Assembly: GCA_963575645.1 (NCBI GenBank)
Contig: OY754468.1
Span: forward strand, 9,548,001 to 9,612,000
DNA length: 64,000 nucleotides
Direction of reading: 5' to 3'
DNA from: Xanthostigma xanthostigma
Taxonomy: Eukaryota; Arthropoda; Insecta; Raphidioptera; Raphidiidae
The notes beneath the pieces were generated by a model, which saw nothing but the letters and a program-made list of their open reading frames with translations, was not told the DNA's origin and ran no database searches. A program made the translations under genes and the position numbers. Numbering within the stretch: position 1 is the stretch's first letter; each line of letters begins with the position of its first letter. This document shows, in pieces, positions 10,553 to 21,989 of this stretch.

Positions 10553-11284
10553 TATTATGTAATATCTGTGACTGCAGACCAAAATCTCTTAGGTCCATAA
10601 AAAAAAATTAAAACGTTTATTATCATAATAAAAAGTTTCACTTCGGTTATGCTTTGATAATGTCTAACGCAGTTGTAGACGAAACGTCAGATAGTAATAC
10701 CAATGAACCATCGCCTACAAGCCTGGAAACCAAAATGATTTGGAAAACATAAGTCGTTTTGTCATATGTCCGCAGTTAAAAATAGAATTACGCTTGCACA
10801 CTAAAAGTAATAAATGGTTAGTGCAGTTGTGTTTCAATGTTAAAATTAGTGTAATTCTAATGGGAATATAGACTTACAGTAAAAACAATTGTATTGAGTT
10901 GTTGGCACGATTTAACAGCACAGAATAGCTAGCTTTTAAGTGTTTTCTAAAAAAATAATAAAAACAAATAGACGGAGAGCTGGCTACGGAGAAAATGGGT
11001 GACTCGGTGCAGAGCTGAAAATTTGCAGAATAATAGGAGATAGTACAAGTAAGTAGGGAAAAAATTGCAAGAAAGCTAGGCGAAAGATAAAGAGCCGCCT
11101 GGAGGCGCTAATGTTGCGAAAAATCAGTGCACTTCTGGCAATTTCTGTACTTATTCTGTAATTTAAAACTAGATTATATATAATATATATTATACATTAT
11201 AGAGTTATAAGGGCATACTGATAAATAATTCAAACATGATATAATAATTACATTCGACAAATATTCAAAATTATTAATGTCATT
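10553..11284. other. Unassigned sequence with one hairpin-GAAACGTC motif
   Basis: At 10655-10700 the sequence TTTGATAATGTCTAACGCAG is followed by TTGTAGACGAAACGTC: a GTCTA/TAGAC hairpin directly before GAAACGTC. The same arrangement occurs at 22.4 and 28.1 kb, so this is probably a single Penelope-like end. The rest is unassigned. Confidence 0.45.
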
Positions 11285-11300
11285 TTGATAAAAATGAAAT

Positions 11301-11356
11301 TAAATAAATTAATAAAATTACGTTGTTATAACAACGTAATTTTATTAATTTATTTA
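11301..11356. repeat. Perfect 56-bp palindrome
   Basis: The two 28-base halves meeting at 11328/11329 (centre GTTGTTATAACAAC) are exact reverse complements. It sits just upstream of a retrotransposon fragment. It may be the collapsed remnant of a foldback element. Confidence 0.9.
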
Positions 11357-11364
11357 TTTAGTTT

Positions 11365-12175
11365 GTGCGGTCAACATGCAAAAATTTTGCCATATCAATG
11401 GCCTTGTTTTAAACAACTCGAAGTCGGCCTTTCTTCAATTTCTTCAAAATGTTTTACTGAAATTTAATGGCAAGTCTATTAAACAATCGCAGATTAAAAG
11501 TTCTTAGGTATATATCTTAATTCTAAACAGAATTGGCATAAGCAGATTAATGTTATTTCTGATAAGATGGCCTCATACTGCTATATCGTCCGCCATCTAC
11601 GTAAATCCGTAAATATTGACACATTAAAAACATATTACTTCGGTTGTATCCAATCCACGCTCAGTTATGGAATTGTATGTTGGGGTAACTCCACGTGTAT
11701 TGGCGATATACTTATTATGCAAAAAAGAATAATTAGACTGATGTCGTTTTCAAATTATAGAGACTCTTGCCGCCCTCTGTTTAAAAAACATCAAATTTTA
11801 ACAGCCATTTCTTTATATATTTATAATTGCTTAACGTATGTTAAATCAAATATTAACACATTTTCGAAAGTTAGCGACACTACTTGTTACTTTCTACGAA
11901 ATGATGATCAGCTAATAATTTCGAAGCACCATTTAAATCTGTTTGCTAAAAGCCCAAATTCTATGCCTATAAAATTATATAATCAATTACCGGCTAATGT
12001 TAAATCCATTAACAGCCTATCTTGTTTCAAACGCACCATCAAGCGTCTCTTAATTCAGCACACTTTTTATTCAATCCTGCAGGAATTTTTTCCTACCTCA
12101 TTGTAATTTCTATGTTTGACTTGTTCCACACATTTATGTCAACGGAAACAATAAACTTTATTATTATTATTATTA
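11365..12175 (+). pseudogene. 5'-truncated non-LTR retrotransposon (RT C-terminal part)
   Basis: Reading starts in the palm/thumb region with KFCHINGLVLNNSKSAFLQF, the Asn-Gly-Leu-x-Leu-Asn-x-x-Lys segment that follows the RT active site. Near 11500 a frame change is needed, after which FLGIYLNSKQNWHKQINVIS runs into a frame open to 12106 with YGIVCWGNSTCI, MQKRIIRLM and KLYNQLPANVKSI, ending FYSILQEFF. These are the standard C-terminal landmarks of jockey/CR1-like elements. The 3' tail is a run of TTA repeats after AATAAAC at about 12150-12173. The endonuclease and the catalytic YxDD box are missing, so it is inactive. Confidence 0.85.
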
Positions 12176-12214
12176 ACGCTAGAGAGAGGGAGGGCCATTA
12201 TCAAGTTCCTGCAC

Positions 12215-12277
12215 CGGTTCGAAAAAATCTTATATCCGGGGCTGTTTAACAAATTCAGGCGAAACCGGACCGGGTCA
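12215..12277 (+). mobile_element. Helitron 3' end fragment (family B)
   Basis: AACAAATTCAGGCGAAACCG followed by GACCGGGTCACTAT matches the family B ends at 13732, 21604 and 37252, but the final CTAG has decayed to CTAT. Confidence 0.5.
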
Positions 12278-12698
12278 CTATAGGCATACGATAATTTTTT
12301 ATCGTCATTCTGTTTTTTTTTTGCTTACGTAAAAGTAAAAGCAAAACAGGTGTCATCAGATTGGAATGTTTTTTTTTTAAACGCGAATGACGGAACTAAC
12401 TGCATTTGCTTTTTGTTGCGGAGACAAATTGGTCGGACACGTGTAAATATTTTAACGGTCATTAATATTTTTTTTTTAAATGTCCACACTTTTGTCACAG
12501 TTTAACAAACGGTTGCTCATTTATGTGATAGCCATATTTAATATGCATTTAAAGGGTTGTTTTCATCTGTGATAGATCAGTGACTCTCAAACTAGACGTC
12601 GCAAGTCGCAACGCCTTGGGACGCCCAAGGACTTTAGATACGCAATGCCTAGGTTGTATTCCGACTAAAAGAAGCGAAGAAAGAATTAAATATAACAA

Positions 12699-13126
12699 CC
12701 GAGTTGGGTGGCGTAGTGGTGAGAGCACTAGACTCGCATTCGGGAGGTAGCGGGTTTGAATCCCGGCGGGAGCAGATGTGGCTGGGACTTTTTCCTGCTG
12801 CCTCTCGCTTAGAAACGGTAACTCCTGTACCGGTCGTCTTGTTGAGGTTTTCGATGGTTTCCCTCAATAATTCCAGATAAATATCGAGATAGTTCCTTAT
12901 TTAAGGCCATGGCCGATTACCTGTCGGACTCCTATGTTCAAAATTTGCCTACCTTATCCTAATGTCCTAAAATTCCTTCATTCGCCCATTGCTATTAATT
13001 AAGTGGAAGTTTATAAATGTAGAAAATAACGGGAAGTGTGATAGACGGAAAATAGTAATGGTGCGAATGGCGTCTGTTATGACATAAAGTCTACAAACGG
13101 ACGTTAAACGCATTATTATTATTATA
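12699..13126 (+). mobile_element. tRNA-derived SINE, full length
   Basis: The head contains a pol III A box (GTGGCGTAGTGGTGAGAGC) and B box (GGGTTTGAATCCC at about 12753-12765) in tRNA-like spacing. A ~340-bp tRNA-unrelated body follows, ending CGTTAAACGCATTATTATT with an ATT-rich tail. Three further copies occur at 17148-17256, 53924-54140 and 63118-63496. Such SINEs are transcribed by pol III from the internal promoter and mobilised by a partner LINE. The ATT tail resembles the tails of the local non-LTR elements, which is suggestive of the partner. Confidence 0.88.
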
Positions 13127-13329
13127 TTAAATAAAACCCATTTTAATTTACTTGCACTTTAGAACTTTGACAGGACGTGTGTTATGTCGGTTATTTGAAA
13201 ACTGTTTGGGCACCTTTTCAACTTCCCCACCTGTTGGGGTCGACAGTTCGTTAATGCAATGAATTACAAACAAAATATTTCCCTCTATACAAACTTTAAT
13301 TATTGTTAAAAAAATAAATAACAAACTGT

Positions 13330-13732
13330 GATTTATCTATATATTAATATGAAGCATTTTTTTACGGCTATCTCCTCCTAGACCGCTGGACCGATTTCGA
13401 CGATCGATATGTCGTTTGAAAGGGCTTGACGTACAGATGTGCAATATGGTGTCAGAATTGTGATAACTGTATTTTAAGGGTCGAAAATCGATTTTCAAAA
13501 AATCAATTTTAACGTTACAAAATGATACATTATGAACAGGCTTTGGAAAAACAATTTGCATATATCTATATTTTCATTCGATTTCAATTTTTTTTTATTT
13601 AGAATCGACCTTTAGAGTAATATTATTATCGCGTTAAAATAAAATCGTTTTTTGTGGAAACCAATTTTGCAACGTGCAAAAACGATAGCCAGGCAATCTA
13701 CAAATTCGGGCGAAGCCAGACCGAGCCACTAG
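13330..13732 (+). mobile_element. Non-autonomous Helitron (family B)
   Basis: It begins near TCTATATATTAATATGAAGC and ends AAATTCGGGCGAAGCCAGAC, CGAGCCACTAG with CTAG at 13729-13732. Copies of the same 3' end are at 12277, 21604, 37252 and, inverted, 26821. No coding. Confidence 0.6.
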
Positions 13733-13964
13733 TATGCCATAAAAGGAAAAATAAACAAGGAAGTTTAATTGAAAAAATAAATTTGCTCGATTTCAGATCA
13801 ACAGGATGGCTAGTTTAATTTAAAATGTTTAACAATTTAAATAACGTCCGAATATAATATAAATACAAATAAAATATAAATACTGTCAAACCCGAGTGAT
13901 TGAGAACTGGGTAAGCGAGCAAACTCTTTAAGTGAGAGTAATTGCCAGCAGACTTGTAAGAAAT

Positions 13965-14220
13965 ACTTTTTAAAAGTATTTAAATACAAATACTTTTGCA
14001 GCATAGACTTGTAAAAAATACGTTTTTAAAGTATTTGAGATACAAATACCAGAAAAGTACTTGAAATACAAATACTAGAAAAGATTTGAAATACAAATAC
14101 CAGAAAAGTATTTGAAATACAAATACCAGAAAAGTATTTGAAATACAAATACTAGAAAAGTACTTGAAATACAAATACCAGAAAAGTATTTGAAATTCAA
14201 ATACTAGGAAAGTATTTCTA
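13965..14220. repeat. ~26-bp minisatellite, about 8-9 diverged units
   Basis: Units of the form AGAAAAGTATTTGAAATACA-AATACC repeat in tandem. Each unit holds an inverted pair (GTATTT/AAATAC). An open frame on the minus strand with repeating phrases like FLVFVFQILFWYLYF is a by-product of the array, not a gene. Confidence 0.9.
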
Positions 14221-15388
14221 TTTGTATTTTGAAATACTTATACCCAAATAATTTATAAGTCTGATTGCCAGGTACCTACCGTCTTTGCAAATCATATAGC
14301 ATTTGAAACTCTGAAGATGGTACGAAGTGCAATTTTAATAATTCAGTAGTGATTTTTATTGATTCTTTGGCCACGGATTCTCCCAAAAACTTTCTCCAAT
14401 AGTCTTCAAGGATCACACTTGCTCTATTTACGTAATAAGAGTCAAGTTAATATAATATTCCAGTAGGTAACTATTTTTTTTTAATTACTTAAGTAAATAC
14501 TCTTTTTTGAAAAACATTTATTTTATGAGGAGACGTGCAAAAAACAGTTATAGAACATACACGCAATATGTTTATTTTTTAACAAGGTAAAAATTTAATT
14601 AATATGACAAATTGTTATGCATCTTTGTGCAAATTAAAAAAAGACAAACTATAAAAACATATAAATCACACTGTACATACAGATTTTAATGTCTTTTTAT
14701 TAAAATAGTAATGGTCTACTTTTGATAGCGTTGTAAATAACACAAGTCAGAACCTAAAGACTTTTTGTCCTTTTGTATGCATTACGTAATTTTCCATTAT
14801 TATAGCTGCAATCGGTTTTTATACCTGTTATGAATTGATTGATTTCTGTTTTCTTTATCGGAATACACTAATCTGCATATTTTAATTAAATTAATATTGT
14901 AATTTTCACTTTCGAGTGATCACAGCAGTGAAAAAAGTTTTGTTTACCCATTGTTGCTGATGTGTTTATTTTATAACCGGCGTTTTAAAATATTTTTTAT
15001 CTACAAAATCACTTAAAATACCAAATTGTAAATGAACATTATAAAGCTAGTGTTACGACCGCGTGTTTTAATTTGACAAAAGTGTGTTACAAAAATTGTG
15101 TCGTGGAGTGAGACTCACAGCCTGTTTAGGTATTTGCTTTAGCTTAATTTATAATTTAATAAATAAAGTAGTTATAGTATAATTTTTTATCTGTTGCCAG
15201 CGGTTTCACTTGGGTTATTATCGTATTTTTTTTCACCTATAGTAGTTGATTTTGGCTTAACTCAAAAACTATTAAACTTTGATCGAATTTAATGTTCTTA
15301 TCCTTCGAGTTTCCCCGGATTTGCCCTTGTTTTGAAGGCGGCCAGGGAACATCCGGGCGGGGTTGTGTTTATAATCTGGATTTAAAAA
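14221..15388. other. Unassigned AT-rich sequence
   Basis: No coding, repeat boundary or motif was recognised. A CAGCGGTTTCACTTGGGTTA phrase near 15199 weakly resembles the inverted family A Helitron 3' end. Confidence 0.4.
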
Positions 15389-15389
15389 A

Positions 15390-15597
15390 AATATTTTTTG
15401 ACGTGATAACGTCTTATAAATTGATGAAACACCAGCTGCACGCACAAAAAAGTGTAACGTTCCGCCGTAACGTTCCGCCTGACCCTGTGCGTGCAAGCGA
15501 GAGCGCAGTAATGTATTATTAAATATGATATTCGAGCGGAATACGTTATCACGTAAAACTATCGTCCGTAAACCGATTTTACAGACAACCAATTTTT
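15390..15597. mobile_element. Short TIR element (family F), copy 1
   Basis: TTTTTTGACGTGATAACGTC at the left and ACGTTATCACGTAAAACTAT near the right form inverted repeats around a ~150-bp core with GCCTGACCCTGTGCGTGCAA. Near-identical copies lie at 30038-30710 (interrupted) and 50385-50582. High similarity between copies suggests recent spread. No coding is credible; opposing open frames here are shadows. Confidence 0.8.
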
Positions 15598-16506
15598 TAT
15601 TAAGAGACCGTAGTAAAATTCAGTTTCTTTAATTCATAAGATTTAGTTTTGCTTATTGGAAAAAACGAAAATAAAGTTATTGTATGATCTTTATAATTTT
15701 TAAAGGTTCTTTAATTTTATTACCAAAGAGAATATTGAGCTTCTATAATCTACAATCTAATATAACCAAAGAGAATAGAGGTATAATTAAATAAAAGCTT
15801 GTAAATTTCCATCTATTAGGTGTTTAATTTTAAACTAAAGATTGTAAAAAATCCATCAATACTAACTCTCTAATACAATTTATAATGTAGTGCTTAATTA
15901 TAACTACAAATTATAACACGATATTATTTAATTTCATTTGTAAAATAAGACATTTTTTTAGCTGTAAAAAATTCGGGTTTTTTGAGCTTCTTGTCGTGGT
16001 TTATTGACTTCACAGATGGCAACGTTATTCAGATTTTACTATAGTATTTGCTGTATATAAAAAAATAAAAAAGTTTTTATTCCCTGATGTGGTATGGCAA
16101 ACATTACAGTGAAATTCCAATAAAAACTGTTCAGTAGTTTTTTAATTAGCCCAGAACAAACAAACTGATATACAGATAAAAATCCTAGAAAAAGTTAATT
16201 CGGTCTGTATAGGTATCCTATAAACGGGTACTCATTCAATATCTATAATAGCTTTTTCACAAAAAAAAACCATAAAAATAGCCTTTTTTTGAGCATCTAA
16301 ACCAGAATACAGTACTAAAATTATAACCCTCCCTTTTGTCATTGCCGTCTGGTAAAAATACAAAGTTACGGTTTTATTAATTTGTATTTATTGGCTTGAA
16401 AGCTTGGCTTAGGCAAACTTTAAATAATAAATTGGTGCTCATAAATATCACAAAATGAACTAATACTTATTATTCAACTCTTTGATTAACGTCTGATTAG
16501 AACTCT
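15598..16506. other. Unassigned AT-rich sequence
   Basis: AT-rich, with an eroded segment near 16080-16200 (GTTCAGTAGTTTTTTAATTA, then ACAAACAAACTGATATACAG) that looks like part of an old Helitron or LINE tail. No gene was seen. Confidence 0.4.
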
Positions 16507-16740
16507 TCAATAAATAAAATTATCGACCAATTTTTCAGACAATATATTAACAAAAAAATATATAATTAATACATCAACGTTTCGATCCGGATTTGGATCT
16601 TCTTCAGAACTGATCTAAAAAATATAAAAATTATTAATATTTTATTTCTAATTAGCTTTTTATAAAATTCCTTCAAAATTATTAATTAATATCAAAATAT
16701 ATTGTTTGAAAAATTGGTCGATAATTTTATTTATTAATAC
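16507..16740 (-). mobile_element. Penelope-like terminal fragment with hairpin motif, bounded by inverted repeats
   Basis: AAATAAAATTATCGACCAAT at the left and ATTGGTCGATAATTTTATTT at the right form inverted ends ~230 bp apart. On the minus strand the interior has CTGAAGA, a GATCC/GGATC hairpin, then GAAACG. This hairpin block is what I associate with terminal repeats of Penelope-like retroelements, which are known to contain hammerhead-type ribozyme motifs. Related fragments are at 18010-18075, 23893-24100 and 54500-54620. The family call is inference. Confidence 0.5.
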
Positions 16741-16786
16741 TTATTATATCTGCCTAATTGTTTTAACAGTTTTTTTGTTGTTGCAG

Positions 16787-16829
16787 AATTTACGCGTCAG
16801 GAAGAATCCATTTTGCGTGGCTTTAAACG
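16787..16829 (+). CDS. Candidate internal exon (43 bp) of an unidentified host gene
   Basis: The 43-base segment follows TTTTTTTGTTGTTGCAG, a strong pyrimidine-tract acceptor, and is followed by GTGAGT, a consensus donor. In its first frame it reads NLRVRKNPFCVALN and leaves one base (phase 1). The candidate exon at 62927 begins with two bases that complete a Gly codon and continues open, while the other two frames hit stops when the two are joined. I do not recognise the protein; Cys residues and basic residues stand out. A 43-bp exon is small, and a chance match to splice consensus cannot be excluded. Confidence 0.5.
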
Positions 16830-17147
16830 GTGAGTGTTTTTAAGCAATTCTTAATAAATCTTAGTTACTAATCTGATACATGATTTCTTCAATAGAAATT
16901 AACTTTCTTGAGCGAATTACAGTTTCCAGACAACTATGTTGTCATTAACGTAACAAGAAAAAATAGAAAAAGAAGAGAAATTTGCAGTTTTTCTAAATGA
17001 ATGCCAGCTATCTTAAGTGTATGCCCGTGGGCTTTATTTATAGTTACTCCAAAAAACAGTTTCTAATAGAAATTGCAATCTTTAAAATTGAAAAGGCAAA
17101 TCCATAGAAGTTTAATTTTGAAAAAAAAATAGCCTATGTCCTTCCCA

Positions 17148-17256
17148 AGAGAGGCAGCAGGAAAAAGTCCCAGCCACATCTGCCCCCGCCGGGATCCGAA
17201 CCAGGTACCTCCCGAATACGAGTCTAGTGCTCTCACCACTACGCCACCCCGCTCGG
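17148..17256 (-). mobile_element. SINE head fragment
   Basis: The minus strand reads CCGAGCGGGGTGGCGTAGTG through the B box region to CTGCTGCCTC, matching the first ~110 bp of the SINE at 12699. The body is missing. Confidence 0.85.
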
Positions 17257-17824
17257 TCTCCTGCAGTATATAATTATGTTAATCATGTCGGTACCATTCG
17301 ATTGTAAATAAACAAGAAAGCGTGCGTTCGTTTCGTGTGCAGAGACAAATTAGTTAGACACGTTTAAATGTTTAAAAGGTCATTAATAATGGGAAAAAAA
17401 TGTTCACACTTTTGTCACAATTTATACAAATTGCCACTCATTAATATTACAGCTACATGAATGTGTGTTCAGAGGACTGTTTTCTCTGGTTTTGCATACA
17501 GACAAAAATCTGTCGCATTAAGCCGGGGGAAGTTTTATATACCAACATTCAAAAATTATATCTATGTTTTATGTTGTTTTTTTTGTATTTTCGTTTGTGC
17601 GTTTGATTACAAATTGAACAACAGGTACAAAGTTATGAAAACCGCAGAGGATAAAAAAATAGTTTAAAATTTTCAAAAATGAGATAATTAAATAATAATA
17701 CCTACTTGTTGGTGTTGGATGTTGGTTGTGCCAACATATACTTTTATAATGGTAAAAAATTAACGCAATTAGATTTTTTATTTTGGTTGCCACTCGCGCA
17801 ATTTATTAATGTTAACTGATGGAT

Positions 17825-18266
17825 CAGTGGTTCCCAAACTTATTTAGCCTACCGCCCCCTTTCCAGAAAAAAAATATTACTTAGCGCTCCTCCTAGAATA
17901 GATTTTTTCTTTTATTTTAAAAAATATTAAACATAATGATATATGAAATTCAAATCTTTGATTAACGTCTGAATAGAATATGACGTCATCTTGTGTGATA
18001 TTGATTTGTTATTTTATTATTTTTTGTCAATATATTGGTCTGAGAAAAATTGGTCGACAATTTTATTTATTTGAAGAAAGTTATATGTATTATTGTTTCT
18101 ACCTTTTGCGTAAAATGTAGTAAAGAAGGGTGTAAATTAGAAACCTTGAAGTTTGAAATTATGAAACTATTTATTCATCGTCCCCAAATGTACTTGTGGT
18201 CATTACCGCCCCTATCCATCGCTGCAGCACTCACCTGGAGGCGGTAGCGCCCACTTTGGGACACTG
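17825..18266. mobile_element. hAT-like MITE with eroded TSD
   Basis: CAGTGGTTCCCAAACTTATT at the left and CCACTTTGGGACACTG at the right are the inverted ends, with CGCCCCC/GGCGGTAGCGCC subterminal matches. The flanking octamers (TGATGGAT and AGCTATAT) do not match, so the duplication has decayed or the right flank was changed by the adjoining repeat. It contains a Penelope-like end fragment (18010-18075). Confidence 0.65.
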
Positions 18267-18448
18267 AGCTATATGAATTGCTCGTATTCCTCTCGGGAGA
18301 AGAAACTATGACTAATTTGGAATGATTTAACCTCTTTTACTTAGGAGCCGAAAATGTGTAATTTTCGAGAAAATCTACTTCGATTTTTTTTTACAAAAAT
18401 CCGAATTTTTGAGATTAAAAATAAAAAACATTAATATGCTAACGTATA

Positions 18449-20061
18449 CAGGGTGTTTGGCACATGAACCGACACAATTTTTTGGGGGGTTTTCGTGGTC
18501 ATTGTGATCATTTTAACCCCAGTGACTTTTGCCCTAAGTGTCATGGTTATCGAGATACGATTTTTTTTAGTTATTTTCGAAAATCGGCGTAAAAATTGCC
18601 TTCAAAAAATCGTAACCTGTTTGTTTTTGGTACTAGAGACACGAAAATACATTTATTGAGTTCTCGAATGACTCCTTGTTCTAAATGAATCATAATTTTA
18701 TGCAAATAGTATCAGGAAAAAGACCCTATGGACTTTTAAAGTGCCTGTATTAATAAAAACCAGTAGAAAAAAATAATTTAAAAATCATTTAAGAAAAAAA
18801 TTAACGGGTATTTAGAAATTAGTTTTGTTTAGAAAAATACTCCACTTTATCCTCTTTTCAACGATATGCCACATGTCATATTTATCATTCAGAATGTAGC
18901 CAAATTAAACATTACCAGTTTGCAAGAGTCAACTCGTGCGCCAAAAAATATCAAGTCAGGTAGTCAGCCGTTATGGATCTAGGATGTAAATAACAAAAAT
19001 CTTATTGGGCCGTTTTATTTACCCCAACGCTTAAACGGAGATGCATATTTAGAATTTTTAGAGAATAATCTCCCAGAGTTATTGGCAGAAGTGCCTGTGT
19101 ACGAAGAAGACGTGCCGATAATGTTTCAGAATGACGGTTGTCCGGCACATTACCAACAATCAAAACGCGAGTTTTTAAATTATTCTTTCATTAATTCGTG
19201 GATTGGCAGAATGGGCCCAATGCTGTGGTCCGCGCGATCCCCAGACCTGACACCTATAGATTTTTATGTCTGGGGACGTGCTAAAGATCTAGTATACGCA
19301 ACGGAGGAACCCAGCAGAGAAAATTTAATAGAAAGTATAGATGCTGCACTTGAAATAATGAAAAGGGAAATACTTTTGAGAACAACAACTGTTGAAATTA
19401 GAAATAGGTGTCGTGCTTGTATCCGATGTGGAGGGGCACAATTTGAGCAAATTTTGTAATCATTGTCTACCTGTTTAACAGTCAATATCGTTTAATGAAA
19501 AGTGAAACAAGACTTGTTATTTACATCCTAGATCCATAACGGCTGACTACCTGACTTGATATTTTTTGGCGCACGAGTTGACTCTTGCAAACTGGTAATG
19601 TTTAATTTGGCTACATTCTGAATGATAAATATGACATGTGGCATATCGTTGAAAAGAGGATAAAGTGGAGTATTTTTCTAAACAAAACTAATTTCTAAAT
19701 ACCCGTTAATTTTTTTCTTAAATGATTTTTAAATTATTTTTTTCTACTGGTTTTTATTAATACAGGCACTTTAAAAGTCCATAGGGTCTTTTTCCTGATA
19801 CTATTTGCATAAAATTATGATTCATTTAGAACAAGGAGTCATTCGAGAACTCAATAAATGTATTTTCGTGTCTCTAGTACCAAAAACAAACAGGTTACGA
19901 TTTTTTGAAGGCAATTTTTACGCCGATTTTCGAAAATAACTAAAAAAAATCGTATCTCGATAACCATGACACTTAGGGCAAAAGTCATTGGGGTTAAAAT
20001 GATCACAATGACCACGAGAGCCCCCCAAAAAATTGTGTCGGTTCATGTGCCAAACACCCTG
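18449..20061 (+). mobile_element. Tc1/mariner-superfamily element with ~550-bp inverted arms
   Basis: The ends CAGGGTGTTTGGCACATGAA and TTCATGTGCCAAACACCCTG are flanked by TA on each side. The arms run 18449 to ~19000 and ~19512 to 20061, with only scattered differences, so this is a giant near-perfect inverted repeat. The unique centre (about 510 bp) encodes the catalytic C-terminal part of a transposase (18983-19459). TIRs this long probably arose by inverted duplication of one end. Smaller relatives lie at 60235-60753 and 61150-61704. Confidence 0.88.
18983..19459 (+). pseudogene. Mariner-like DDE transposase, C-terminal part
   Basis: The frame is open from 18983 (an in-frame TAG precedes it) and reads NKNLIGPFYLPQRLNGDAYL, then VPIMFQNDGCPAHY, then WSARSPDLTPIDFYVWG, ending in a C-x3-C-x2-GGAQFEQIL tail. 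The Asp in QNDG and the Asp in TPID are plausible second and third catalytic residues. By my count 41 residues separate them, as in DD41D-type elements rather than classic DD34D mariner. The HTH DNA-binding region and first catalytic Asp are missing because the left inverted arm has replaced them. An internal ATG at 19082 gives 125 codons, but a functional product is unlikely. Confidence 0.85.
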
Positions 20062-20802
20062 TATATTCTCTACAAGTCCCTTTTAATAAATTTTTCTCAG
20101 ATGAATAGTTTAGACAACATGAAGGAATTTTTGATGAAAAATATGAGATAAATGTTTTTTTTTCGAAAAATTTCACTTTTCTGGGGCGTGTAGCTCAAAA
20201 ACGGTTGAGAATTTGAAAAAAAAGTATATATAGAACGAAAGCTGTATAAAATATTATGAGCTTTAATTTGGCATAAGAAATTTTTCCCATGCGACGTACC
20301 GTTTTTGAAACTTAAGCTAAAATCCCAAAAGTGGTACCTTCCTGGTGCTTTCCTCCCTCGGGCTCACCTCCTAAACGTCAGAACTTTTGGTATGTTTACC
20401 TTGAACAAGTTTGCGAAGAAATCGCTTAGGTCTCTGCTCACGCACTCTACAACTTCTTTATTGACTGGACTAATTGTCACTTTTTGGCCTGAATTTTTCT
20501 ATGATCTTATAACTTACTAATTGGCCAACCTTCCTAAAGCTAAAAACCACGAAATTTGCTGTTAGGTTTTATGTGATGTGTTAAAACTTACAACAAATAA
20601 AAAAAATAAAATAAAAATTCTTCACTGAAGTGTCATTATTATAAAAAATGACGCATTTTAAACCCTCAAGTGATAAGGTTAAATCATTCTAAATCAGTCA
20701 TAGTTTCTTCTCCCGAGAGGAATTCGATCAATTATTGGTCACCCTACACTTGTGAGCTATATTTCTCCAATATGTATAGAAAACGTCAACTTACAATGCT
20801 AA

Positions 20803-21604
20803 TCTAATATTATAAAGAGAGATTGCAAATTTAGTGAGTTTGTGTGTATCTAGAGGGTAATCTCCGGGATCACTGCACCTATTTGAAAAATTCTTTCACC
20901 ACTATTTAGAATTAACATTCGGGATGGACATAATGTAGCAAGTTTTGTTACATTAACTTTCTCTCTCTTTTTGTAATATTGTCAAAATTAGTTTTCCTTA
21001 GCTACGCTGGAAAAATGAATGTTGTTATTATTTTGGAAAAATTTTATTGATTAATTTCTTCTCTAGAGAAAAAATCATTTTAATTTTTCCAAAATAATAA
21101 CAACATTCATTTTTCCAGCGTAGCTAAGGAAAACTAATTATGACAATATTACAAAAAAGAGAGAGAGAGTTAATGTAACAAAACTTGCTACACTATTTCC
21201 TGCGCGTGGGTTTTTGCAGTTGGTTTGGAAAATATTCCTTCCATTTTAATTTTTCCCACGCGTAGGGTGGGTGCTAATGTAGCAAGTTTTGTTACATTAA
21301 CTCTCTCTCTTATTTTTGTAATATTGTCAAAATTAGTTTTCTTTAGCTACGCTGGAAAAATGAATGTTGTTATTATTTTGGAAAAATTTTATTGATTAAT
21401 TTCTTCTTCAGAGAAAACATCATTTTACAAATTATTTATAATTCAATTAAAGCGTTTTATTTTTTTTAAGTAAGAACTTAATAGTGCTTACAATAGGCTA
21501 TATATTAATGCGTTAAAATAAAAAAGACCATGATTTTACAACGTTAAACGACGAAAAAACTGTGGCAATCTATAAATTTGAGCGAAATCGGACCGGGCCG
21601 CTAG
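20803..21604 (+). mobile_element. Non-autonomous Helitron (family B) with internal inverted duplication
   Basis: It starts TCTAATATTATAAAGAGAGA and ends GAAATCGGACCGGGCC, GCTAG with CTAG at 21601-21604. Inside, a block with TTAGCTACGCTGGAAAAATG and GTTGTTATTATTTTGGAAAA occurs three times in alternating orientation (about 20985-21060, 21075-21150 inverted, 21325-21400), each flanked by a CTCTCT-rich tract and AAGTTTTGTTACATTA. No coding. Confidence 0.72.
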
Positions 21605-21989
21605 TCGGGAATAATTTTGTATATTGATTAATTATCGGATATCGAGTAACAAGGTAATTATCGACCAGCTGATAATTTTGTGTTTATAGAAAAATCTTGA
21701 ATCATTACATTCTTTTTTTTTTTTTTTTTTTAAACTATTTATAGAGGCAACGTCCTAACGAACTCGGCTATTGTTGTGCTCTCAAATTATATTATAGTTA
21801 AAACCGAAACTCGTATGATATATTAACATTCACACGTTTAGTAGTTTTATGAATGGATAATATACCGTAAAGTGACCATTCATTCATTCTTAAGTTATGT
21901 AAGAGCATTGTGTGATTATTATCTAGCACCGTTTGCGTTGATCACATATTAGGAATAACGCTAGATGCATTTAAATATATGTATACAGA

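Larger units (their letters stand above)
18280..20745. mobile_element. Outer inverted-repeat element hosting a mariner-like element
   Basis: CTCTCGGGAGAAGAAACTAT at about 18291 and its complement ending at about 20718 form an outer inverted pair of at least 70 bp, lying outside the mariner-like element at 18449-20061. A further partial copy occurs at 21990-22165, sharing GACTAATTTGAAATGATTTA and the GTGAAGAATTTTTATTTTA stretch with the right arm. Most simply, a foldback element was later invaded by the mariner-like element. Confidence 0.6.

Noticed and set aside
15272-15592. 106-residue minus-strand protein and its + strand counterpart
   Set aside because: They overlap on opposite strands across the family F element; the similar frame at 50366-50578 exists only because the same element is there.
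20305-20520. Retrotransposon C-terminus suggested by KKSLRSLLTHS
   Set aside because: Only a short resemblance to the KKSLRSLLTKN of 5390-5676; the surrounding landmarks (NTRHK, LYNKLP) are missing and the segment lies in the arm of the 18280-20745 element.
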